From the NCBI RefSeq assembly GCF_032854445.1, contig NC_088303.1, positions 23,009,501 to 23,073,500 on the forward strand: 64,000 nt of DNA, in the 5' to 3' direction. This document shows, in pieces, positions 54,710 through 64,000 of the stretch (position 1 is its first letter; every line of letters begins with the position of its first letter). Origin of the DNA: Liolophura sinensis (taxonomy: Eukaryota; Mollusca; Polyplacophora; Chitonida; Chitonidae). The notes beneath the pieces were generated by a model. The model worked only from the letters and a program-made list of their open reading frames with translations, made no database searches and was not told where the DNA came from. The translations under genes were made by a program, and so were the position numbers.

Positions 54710-55083
54710 CATCACTGCGCATCCCATCGTCTTGTTTATTTTCATGATTTTACCCTTTTTTCCCTCCAAAAACACCAAGATGTTGTTAACATTGGGAGGT
54801 ACACTATATAATTATGCGGTCACCAAGCCTTCTCACCATGTTCAACTGGTCAGTACAACTATGGGGACTTAATTTCCCCTTAGATTTTGAACACCTTTTT
54901 TCGGTCATTCTAGGTAGGAGTGATTAAAACTTACTTAAACGAAAACTCTCCAACCATGTTCGACTCTCAAGAAGGTTTCTGTTCAAAACAGTGTGTTTTC
55001 TTGTACCTGTAAGGTATATGTAGGCTATGTAAGTATGCTTGGGTTTTATGTCATGCTTAGCAATTTTTCAGCCACATGACGCC

Positions 55084-55275
55084 GAGGTCTCATTAGGCAG
55101 GACCACGTCGCCAAAGTGATGCCGTCATTGAAGCATTATATGCCAAACACATCAGACATGACACCCAGTCACATTATACCGACACCGGGCCAACCAGTTC
55201 TGTTTCCTTGCTGAAACCTCTCGTTGCACAGCACCAAACAAAGCAGCAAGTATCATTATTAAAGTTTTTGGTATG
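55084..55275 (+). repeat. dispersed repeat family D, copy 3
   Basis: Same block order as 812-1000 (CATTGAAGCATTATATGCC, CAGACATGACACCCAGTCAC, GTTTCCTTGCTGAAACCTCT). Confidence 0.78.
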
Positions 55276-55312
55276 AACCCATCCGGGTTTGATCCCTGAT
55301 CTCCAGACTTTT

Positions 55313-55471
55313 ATCTATTTATTTGATTGGTGTTTTACGCCGTACTCAATATTTCACTTACACGACGGCGGCCAGCATTATGGTGGGTGGAAACCGGGCA
55401 CAGCCCGGTGGAAACCCACGACCATCCGCATTTTGCTGGCAGACCTTCCCACTTATGGCCGGAGAGGCCAG
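55313..55471 (-). mobile_element. SINE copy, head truncated
   Basis: Very close to the young copies across core and tail (TTGGTGTTTTACGCCGTACT). It stops within GCCGGAGAGGCCAG. Confidence 0.88.
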
Positions 55472-55670
55472 ACTTTAAAGCAGATGCTCTACCAATAGAC
55501 CACCAAAGCGGTTTACTTTTTGTAATGAAGTAAATGTTCACGAAGTGAAATATATATGTTTAATACAAATATACATGGACACCACCATGCTTGACTGAAC
55601 AGACAAACTGGTTATGTAGTTCGACGTCCTAGTTATGTAGCGTCCTCCTGTACTCACATGTGCACAACCC

Positions 55671-55931
55671 GAGGCCTCCGTGGCTTAGTTGGTTAGCGCA
55701 CTAGCGCAGCGTAATGACCCAGGAGCCTCTCACCAATGCGGTCGCTATGAGTTCAAGTCCAGCTCATGTTGGCTTCCTCTCCGGGCGTAAGTGGGAAGGT
55801 TTGTCAACAATCTGCAGATGGTCGTGGGTTTCCCCCGGGCTCTGCCCGGTTTCCTCCCACCATAATGTTGGCCGCCGTCGTATAAGTGAAATATTCTTGA
55901 GTACGGCGTAAAACACCAATCAAATAAATAA
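55671..55931 (+). mobile_element. full-length SINE with 13-bp target duplication
   Basis: ATGTGCACAACCC is perfect at 55658-55670 and 55932-55944. It has an intact A-box-like and B-box-like head, core and (AAAT)n tail. Confidence 0.95.
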
Positions 55932-56364
55932 ATGTGCACAACCCAATCACTGCCTTCTCCTTGTTCACAGATTACAGATCTAATTAGATTTACAATATGG
56001 CCACCTCGACAGAGAGGAGAGACTGCCTTTTTTGTCTTTTCTTTTTAGCCTTGGAGTTTCTTAACCAAAACTGCCAAAAAATACATAGCCATTGGACTTC
56101 CATTAATAATTGACTGAGCGTGTTCTTTTCTTTTATGCTCACTCTACAAAGTGTGTGGCTGGGCCAAATGACGCTTAACCCACCCAAATAAAGACAAAAC
56201 ACATACGTGGGTGAATCATTCATATTTTATACAGATTCTCATTTCGGACATATTTTTGTCAGATTTTCTGTTGGTGTTCTATTACACGTGTTATGTACAT
56301 GTAGTCAGATTATTATTTAATTTATTAAAACCTTGATATGTCATTAGTTGGCAGACTTTGCTGC

Positions 56365-56370
56365 TTTATT
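56365..56370 (-). terminator. polyadenylation signal of the PXYLP1-like gene
   Basis: AATAAA on the minus strand, about 90 bp beyond the TAA stop at 56459-56461. Confidence 0.55.
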
Positions 56371-56458
56371 GCAATTAAATTTCATCGACTTACACTTACC
56401 ACCAATGCAAGCATTAGACTAGGAAACATCTAATTACATGTTGAGTACTAAATGATAC

Positions 56459-58461
56459 TTATTTGGGACGGCAGGCTTCCTCGTATGTTTTTACATTAAG
56501 GTCCTCAAAATTTTGATGTTTAACAAACTTAAGGAAATGTTTAAGTTCACAAAATCCATCTTTTTGGTATTTATCACAAAAGCGAACATCCTTTGTCACA
56601 TCAACCCCATTGTACACCACCCGTACATAATGACGAACTTTATCGTCCACGGTCTTTGCATATTGCTCAAACACCAACCGAGTTGCATATGGCGGCCATT
56701 TTCCTTTATGGATTCCCAATGCTGTTGCCAAGGGTGACACTGTGGTGTCATGGCCGGAGTAGAGGACAAATCGTGGCATGGATTCTGTTTTCACAGAAAT
56801 GTTTTTCATCCTGTTTGCTATTTCTGCCAGTAAAGGATGCATGGCCACTCTGCCCATTCTCTCCAGAGCTTTGTCTGGGTCAAGGACATCAGCTAGTGTG
56901 CCTTGGTCCAAGTGAGCCCACAAGTCCTCTAGGGTCTTCTGGGTGATGCAGGTGCCCTCTGCGTTACACTTCAGTTTGATGTCGTGACAAGCCTGCACCA
57001 TAAACACGTCCATCATTGCAGACACCCATAGCAGCTGGGACCGCTTCAGGTCATATACTTCTGCAATGTGGTTGGTCACCTCTTTGTAAACTGGACTGTT
57101 CTTGCGAGAACTCGCTTGTTTATTCAAACTTTGCCGCATGCCATTAATGGCAGGACAGATACATTGTGTATTTGCATATTGGTTATCACAGAAATAAATG
57201 TTACTTGAACGGTGAATGTTCAGCTCTGTTAGATTGAACTGTGGCAGAAAGCCATACAACAGGGCTATGGCGCTTTGGTACGTCCTTGAAAATTCTGTTG
57301 CTCGGACAAGTATTTTATCAGGGCTGAATTTCCCGTCAAATAGCTGCCACTTGTGGATATATTGTTTATTAAAATGATCCCCTAGCAACAGGTGCTGCAG
57401 CGCCCCCTGTCCTGTTAGTTCTGCACTACGGCAGTGCTTCCTGTCTGGAAATAAAGCCCAGTTTTTGAAGCCACTTTGAGGATGTTGTTTTCCACTGTAA
57501 GAATACATGGTTGGCACAAATGACCGAAGTTTGGGGTGATGAGATAATGTGTGATAATCCATTACACAGGGAATGATGGGATTGGGATGTTTGTTAAATC
57601 CATACATGGCCGTACGATCACCATGACGAATTACAACATGGACGGAAATCAATTTGTACTGTGCTGGAGCCTCCCCTGAAAACATACAAACATTTATTTA
57701 TTTTATTTATTTGATTGGTGTTTTACGCTGTACTCAATAATATTTCACTCATACGACGGCGGCCAGCATTATGGTGGGTGGAAAGCGGGTACAGCCCGCG
57801 GGAAACCCACGACCATCCCCAGGTTGCTGTCAGACCTTCCCATGTACGGCTGGAGAGGAAGCCAGAATGTATACAAACATGAAGGTTTCAATAAAATTTC
57901 ACAATCTCAGTCACCTGACACCTGGAATGAGTCATTTGGAGAGGATATTTTGGATTGTGTGGGACAAATTCACATGAAAGGCTGGTTTTGAACCTGCACC
58001 TAATGTGTCACAGCAAGTGAACAGCAAACACCTTTAATGACCAGACCATGGCTCACTTCCAGAGGACATTTTGGGATAGAACCCGGATTTAAAGCCTAAA
58101 TCATCAGTGACATCATCTGTCACAAATTTCTTTTGTGATCATGACTCGAAATCAAAATGTATCACAACTTTAAACCATATCATCTAATCATGCCCCTTTG
58201 ACCTCTTACCTTCATGACCTCTGATCCCTAGGGCTGGGTGATTACAGTATTCTGCTATCCTTGAGCTTAGTTGTACCATGTCTGGGATTTTCATTGGTGG
58301 CACAATATCAGCCGCCATCCAACTTCCCATGGGCTGCTCTGGGTCGAGTGTGTTCGGCAAAGCGTCCAATTGAACGGATTCCCTTGCATTAGAGCTTCCT
58401 CCAGGTAATGGGCCATCATTCACCAGGTATATATCTGACAACACATCAACAAATGTCTCTT
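56459..58461 (-). CDS. PXYLP1: 2-phosphoxylose phosphatase 1-like (histidine acid phosphatase family)
   Basis: PXYLP1 removes the 2-O-phosphate from xylose in the proteoglycan linkage tetrasaccharide in the Golgi, allowing glycosaminoglycan chain growth. Two firm exons: 58210-58461 (84 codons, ending GHEG) and the terminal exon 56459-57675 (about 405 codons). The donor GTAAGAG at 58209 and acceptor at 57676 join in phase. The catalytic RHGDR motif is near 57620 (VVIRHGDRT) and the HD pair is in LYSGHDTTVSPLATALG near 56760, so both halves of the active site are intact. Human PXYLP1 shares the VHV-IRHGDR, ALLYGFLP and VLYNGVDVT stretches. The 5' exon with the membrane anchor is uncertain and described separately. 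Paralogous membership cannot be excluded. Confidence 0.9.
57694..57868 (-). mobile_element. SINE copy in the PXYLP1-like intron
   Basis: Sits 19 bp from the terminal exon acceptor. Tail and core are well conserved; the head is truncated. Confidence 0.85.
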
Positions 58462-58781
58462 CTGAATATCTCTTTTTTTTTTTCAATTAGAATAAGTGAT
58501 AAGTTATTATACAACATATTATACAACAGCTAGGTGTTATCCTAGCTGTTCTAAAATCAGATATTCCACTGTTCCACAAAGTGGTCATAACTTCTCTTCT
58601 AAGCCCATCCACCTGTAAACAAATATATGGCATTTGAGTCTGTAATAAAATATTGAATTCAACCAGAAAACAAATGTATTGTCAATAATGGATTAACCAT
58701 TTAATTGTGCTCAGTGTTTTGGGTTATCTGACAAATTTGCATTTATTGTACATGTTGACATGCGTACAGATGTACTGGGGG

Positions 58782-58923
58782 CCCAGTTGGTCAAAAGTGT
58801 ATTTGCAGTTTGTAAACCAGGTATTAACTTTTATAGTGCTTAAGTTCTATTAGTTTTGTATTAGGCTGAGACTGATAAAGATTTAAGTCTGGCTTAACTT
58901 TTAATACACTTTTGAACTACTGG
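58782..58923. mobile_element. MITE-like element with 21-bp inverted termini
   Basis: The left CCAGTTGGTCAAAAGTGTAT and the right end, reverse complement CCAGTAGTTCAAAAGTGTAT, differ at 2-3 positions. It is about 141 bp long, non-coding, and lies within the upstream intron of the PXYLP1-like gene. Confidence 0.72.
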
Positions 58924-59166
58924 TACACAAACATGCATGTATGTGCCAGTGTAATGCTCATGCAGCTTTGATGACCTGGGTGGACATTTAAAGCTACCCA
59001 CCATGTGATTTCATCTGATTTTTATTTCATCATGTAAAAGTTGGCAATTGTATAAATAATACATTGGTAAGATGTGAATAAAACCCGGAGAAGTTTTTTT
59101 TTTTTTGCATAATGGTGTGGAATTTTTACTGGTATTAGAAGATAAAGTATGGAATCATTGTACATT

Positions 59167-59272
59167 TTATTCATTCATTCATTTGATTAGTACTTCATAC
59201 TGTGTGCAAGGGGACACCCATGACCATCTGTAGGTTGCTTTAAGACCTACCCATGTACGGCCGCCAGACAGC
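59167..59272 (-). mobile_element. degenerate SINE fragment
   Basis: ATTTGATTAGTACTTCATAC and GGTTGCTTTAAGACC, with internal deletion. Confidence 0.6.
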
Positions 59273-59353
59273 ATCATTATATACAGACCGTTTAATATGT
59301 ACAGGCACATGTAGTACAAACATTTCTCTAAGAATGATAATGGCAATACTTAC

Positions 59354-59417
59354 AACATAGAATGGAGCAACCAGTTGTAATGGTGAGTATGACGAGTGAT
59401 CTCACCAAGGCTGTCAT
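59354..59417 (-). CDS. PXYLP1: candidate first coding exon of the PXYLP1-like gene (signal anchor)
   Basis: ATG at 59415-59417 opens MTALVRSLVILTITTGCSIL, a good type II signal anchor for a Golgi enzyme, followed by a GTAAGT donor. Joining it directly to the exon at 58461 creates a TAA at the junction, and the acceptor there has an A-rich tract where pyrimidines are expected. Either another exon lies between, the acceptor is wrong, or this is not the true first exon. Confidence 0.45.
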
Positions 59418-59671
59418 ATTGGACCAGACTGAGCCTGTATGCTTTCCCTATGTATATATATTAGTTCTCACATGAACAGTAAAGCTGTATTTACAATATA
59501 ACACGTCTTTAAATTATTAGCCTTCTTATGCCATACAGCCATATAAATGCATGTGTGGTGACTTCAAGTTGGTAGTATATCACATACAGATATACATGCG
59601 ATTATGCTAGTGACACTGACAATGTCTATACATAATCTGCTGCAGCCACCTAGTCCCAGAACTTCTGTAGT

Positions 59672-59727
59672 GGTAGAGTACGACGTTAAACCCCAAGCAC
59701 TCACTCACTCTGTAGTAGTAGTAGTAG
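59672..59727 (+). repeat. tail of another SINE-like family plus (GTA)n microsatellite
   Basis: GACGTTAAACCCCAAGCACT, then (CACT)n, resembles 3' ends of other invertebrate SINEs. A GTA trinucleotide run follows at 59712-59727. Confidence 0.5.
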
Positions 59728-62483
59728 ATCTCCTTCCTTTGTTGCATCAGATTATTAACTCAACTGAAGTTGTCACAATTAAACTGACTCCCTAAATGTA
59801 TAGCCAGACTCGCAGTTTCCATAAAATATGATTCAAGCATCAGAATGTTTGCAAATCCAACTTTAGTCACAAAATGAGCCATATATCCACTGGGGTACAA
59901 AGTTGCATCCACAAATTTCACAATTCCAGCCTGCACAGTGAACAGGAAATGAGCCTGTTCTTATAACACTGACACTGTTACACAGTTAACCAGGATTCAC
60001 CTCTCCCTCTCTTGCATCCAGCTCATCCACATAACTCCACACCTTACACTTCACAACACCTCAGCACAGGGTTAAAAACTAAATATTCACACCACAGCTT
60101 CTTAGGAAATGTCAACACTACAGTCCCACATATCAAACACTGGGCCACACATTGCCTGGTTGTTCAGATGGTGCCACAGTCTTACCAGGGTAATCAGTCA
60201 CTCTATCCCCCACCACAAGGCTCTGTGGCCTGCTCCACTAACTCTCTGATACATGTGCTTGTAACATACAAGTACTGATATATAATACAGGGCAGGGTAG
60301 GGCAAGGTGGCACAGGCTTAAGAAGTTCTCTGGCGATCTTTGTACAACTGAACATCTGAGTTGGTCACAAGGAAAGGCCACTGGTCTAGATGTGCACACA
60401 AGTACAGGGTCTCCATATGCCAGACATGGGGAAAACAGCTAATACTGACTGAAGACACATTTACACACGGATATTCTGGTCCACTATTAGCTGATCTCAG
60501 CTATATATACTCAAATCCGGCCTACCCCATTGATTTGCTCAGTATAATATGCCACAAAACAAAGCCACTGTTATGTTTTTTCACGCAAAAACATCCAAAA
60601 TAAAGTAGCTAATCATGTAAATAACCATCTTACATATGTACACATGTACTCCTTTTTTTTTACGGCATTATAGATGATAAAGGTAACCTTTGTATCCAGA
60701 AGAGATAAGATAAATTGATAAGCATAATAATATCTTGTCTTCTGCACGACGCAGATATTTCCTGATATACATACGTTACACAAAAAAAATCCAACAATTA
60801 TTACACAAAATCATCTTTGTTACTCACAAATAAACTTAACCCACATGTAACTCTTGTAATTATCAGTGAAGTATTACCCGTTTACAGACCGTTTTAGAAA
60901 TTTATTTTAACAGTCGAAATAATTATATTAAGTCACTGCAAAACAATTTTATCTCATGAAAGTTAATCTTATCTCTGATCAAAATTAAAATCTTAATATC
61001 AGGGTTATTTATTATCATAAAATAATATCAGGGTTGCAAGTAAGTCAGCTAAGCTCGGGCATATCTAAGATGATATGACTGCTGAATGGAGGTATGAGCT
61101 AAAGATATTGAGAACAGAATTAAGACACACACTGTATTGTTGCTGTAGAGTTCTAAGTGGATCTCATTGTTGAATGGAAGGGATACATCGTTAATGAATC
61201 CAAGCGGGGCAGAATGTTGAGTTAAAAATGAAGTATGTTGTTGAGTTCGAGGGGGATGCCATGGATGTCATTTAAATATTTTATCACATATTTAACAGTT
61301 CGAGGGGGATGCCATGGATGTCATTTAAATATTTTATCACATATTTAACTCCGCAACACTTCAGTGATTCAATGATCCCAGCAAAAAAGCTGAAACAATA
61401 TTTCTCTTCGATCTCAGATTCATGAAAATGTAAATTTATTTCTGAACCGGTGGCATGCTGAGAAGGATTATTTCTTCCTTCTATCTTTTATAATTACAAG
61501 TTTGTTCAATTGGTATTCCATACTGTATACTCAATAACAGTATTTGATGGTGATCACGTTTACGGGTGGACATCACAAAGTATACCAGTTCATGTCACCA
61601 TATGCAGGTACATGAAGAATCTCCAGACTTTCATAGCCTGATGGCAAAATCGACCTTTGTCAAACCTTAGATACAAATACTCTAGATCTTTTCAAATCTA
61701 ATATCCCTCCCATACCTACACTTTCCCATTCAATCTATCTAATGTTGTCATACCAAAGGATTTGTCAAATGAAGATTTAACGCATGTCTATGGCTACAAA
61801 CAGCAAATTTACACTGAAATAAATTTATTAGACAACCACCATATCCTTATTTAGAACAGTATAATGCAAAAGCAATATATACCAACAGGTGCTCCTAAAC
61901 ATTGGTACCCACCAAACAAAAATATTTTCAAATACCCTATTCTCCCAAAAGAAAAATTCGAAAAGAAAAAAATCATATTTACAAATAACAGTTCACACTC
62001 ATTCATCTAATATTTGCATCACTTTTATGTTTTCTTCTCCTTTAAGGGTGTATAAATTGGTGTCTGGTGACAGTCATGAAGAAATCTTTATCTACTTGTA
62101 AAGATTGTTTCATGCTTCACATGACTGTAGTATGGCCACCTGTTACTTAGAAAAATATACAGTTAAACCATGTGGTAACCCTAGTAGTAAGCCTCGTATA
62201 GCAGTACATATATATACATAGCTCATGCAGTCTTCCATAAATACCCTACTCCATACCACCCACTACACACGCATTCATGTATATCAACCTCCCATAAAAA
62301 ACATGTGGACTCAGGCTTTCCAACCTCAGCTATGCTGGTACATGTTGTTTCTCTCATGACTATATCTGTATGTATTTCTTTATTTTATTGGTGTTTTGCT
62401 TGGAATTCAAGAATGCCATTAATTTTATAGCACAGAAATCTAATTTACCTTTCAGAATCAAGATTCAAACATGTGATCTTCCA
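59728..62483. other. no gene seen
   Basis: AT-rich, with short unsupported open frames. It holds a 53-bp tandem duplication at 61244-61349 and a degenerate SINE tail near 62375-62415. Confidence 0.55.
61244..61349. repeat. perfect 53-bp tandem duplication
   Basis: AGTTCGAGGGGGATGCCATG starts at 61244 and 61297. The two 53-bp copies are identical, which points to a recent event. Confidence 0.96.
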
Positions 62484-62496
62484 TATGTATATTTAG

Positions 62497-62765
62497 GGGG
62501 CCTCCGTGGCTCAGTCAGTTACAGCGCTAGTGCAGCGTAATGACCCAGGAGTCTCTCACCAATGCGGTCGCTGTGAGTTCAAGTCCAGCTCATGCTGGCT
62601 TCCTCTCCGGCCGTACGTGAGAAGGTCTGCAGCAACCTGCGGATGGTCATGAGTTTCCCCCGGGCTCTGCCGGGTTTCCACCCACCATAATGCTGGCCGC
62701 CGTCGTATGAGTGAAATATTCTTGAGTACGGCGTAAAACACCAATCAAAAAAAAAAAAAAAAAAA
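62497..62765 (+). mobile_element. full-length SINE with 13-bp target duplication
   Basis: ATATGTATATTTA is perfect at 62484-62496 and 62766-62778. Intact head, core and long poly-A tail. Confidence 0.95.
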
Positions 62766-62778
62766 ATATGTATATTTA

Positions 62779-63870
62779 TATCAAAGTGTGTATTCCGTTT
62801 ATAGAAGCTTTTAACTAAGCTTTTATCCTACATGTAATTCAAATAATGTAATAGCAAGGTACTCCGATGTTGGCAACATTATATGTCCATCGGAAATGAG
62901 GCACCCTGCTGTGGTGAGGTCTACATTGATAGCCGTCAAAACAACTCTGTATGGGGGAGAATCCAAATTCGGGGTGCGAAGCTGGTCATACGAGTTCTCA
63001 GTATGTTTATCGATGATGTCATCTCCAAATATTCCCAACCATAGATTGAAAATATGCAGAAAAAAGAGGGGTTATTAAGAAATATTATTCTGAATTGCCT
63101 CAAAATTGAAAATATTTTTCTTCATTTTTTTTGGCATGTCTTTCTTCATTGTCCTTAAAACCATACTCTTTGTCTTAAAGTACCTTTTGGAGTATCCTTC
63201 AATAAGGCTATCTCATGTAATCAAACAAAATGCTCATCTTTGCCAAAACACCTTACTTTGTGTTTACTTTATTAATAATTAATAGAGCAAGAAATTTGTT
63301 TTACTACACTATTAGTTAAATATAAGTAATATTTTAATAACCCTTTCATGTTCTTTACTTCAGACAGGTGGGTTTTTAACACCATGGGGTTACCGGACAT
63401 TGGAGATACACATGCCTGTATGCAGCACTGTCATTCATATTATCATCACAGAAAACAATAGGCTATAGCTAAAATCCTACCACAAGTACAAATCAAATCA
63501 TGACAAAGAAACAGTGAGGAGATGCTTTAAAAAAACATGCCATAACAATCTCAGAATTTGGTAAAATCCTCAACAATCTATCAAATATTTTAGTTAGCTG
63601 ATCAAAAGTACTGTTACATGTAGCTTTACTTTCAAAGGGAATCTGAGATCCTGACTCTCATCATAACTGTCCTACACTGTAACTATAGAAATCTACTTGG
63701 ATTCTTATTTCACAGTCTCATTCATTTTTCACTCAGTAAACATGTGACAGAAACGAGTAGCAGAAGTTTTCAAGTACATGTATGTCAGGTAATTTACAAG
63801 GTCCATCCAGTTAGAACAATAGTGCTTTCTTTTTGCCCTTCATCTGCTTTTGGTATGTGCTAAAATTTTT
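62779..63870. other. no gene confidently seen
   Basis: The minus-strand open frame at 62823-63038 (TPNLDSPPYRVVLTAINVDL) has an exon-like composition but no clear splice sites that I could fix. It could be an exon of a further gene. Confidence 0.35.
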
Positions 63871-63875
63871 GAACT

Positions 63876-64000
63876 TTTATTTATTTATTTACTTTGTTAG
63901 TTGATTGGTGTTTTATGCCATATGCAAGAATATTCCACTTATACAACCACAAACAGCACTACGGTGGCAAGAAACTGGATAAGGATTTAAGGAAATTGCA
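63876..64000 (-). mobile_element. SINE copy cut by the window edge
   Basis: Begins with the TTTATTTATTT tail and TTGATTGGTGTTTTATGCCA. It continues through TTATACAACC into the core at the end of the window. Confidence 0.78.

Overview
This is a eukaryotic (animal) window. Coding sequence is split into many short exons with GT-AG junctions, introns are AT-rich, and short interspersed repeats occur throughout. The frequent ACATGTA words, a tRNA-derived SINE with perfect target duplications, tandem repeats in most introns and the gene content suggest a lophotrochozoan, most likely a mollusc. That assignment is inference and not proven here.

Layout. (1) From 23618 down to base 1, minus strand: 29 exons of PIK3R4/VPS15, the regulatory kinase of the class III PI3-kinase complex. 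It carries a myristoylation-type N terminus, pseudokinase-like domain, HEAT repeats, linker and first WD40 repeats; the last WD repeats lie beyond base 1. (2) 23.6-32.4 kb: mostly non-coding, with a G-rich tract and a large 45-bp minisatellite. (3) 32415-39442, plus strand: a multi-exon gene of about 519 codons with no family I recognise. (4) 41475-48377, plus strand: a TATA-box gene for a secreted ZP-domain-like protein of 353 residues with an acidic repeat tail. (5) 49.7-51.3 kb: a broken copy of a PXYLP1-type histidine phosphatase exon beside a degenerate Tc1-like transposon. (6) 59417-56365, minus strand: the apparently intact PXYLP1-like gene (2-phosphoxylose phosphatase). (7) 59.4-64 kb: non-coding, with repeats.

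Mobile DNA is prominent. A copia-like LTR element with its RT/RNase H region missing sits in PIK3R4 intron 24. It keeps its 5-bp target duplication, and its target was an older SINE. At least four full SINE copies are present, three with 13-bp target duplications, plus about 15 fragments. Two MITE-like inverted-repeat elements and a third dispersed repeat family are also visible.

The most unusual signal is in PIK3R4. At least six exon-intron junctions lie inside or against short tandem arrays whose units carry copies of the splice site itself, giving rows of decoy donors or acceptors. The clearest are five donors at exon 23 and five acceptor-like sites at exon 15. I know of no named class of repeat defined by being anchored on splice junctions.
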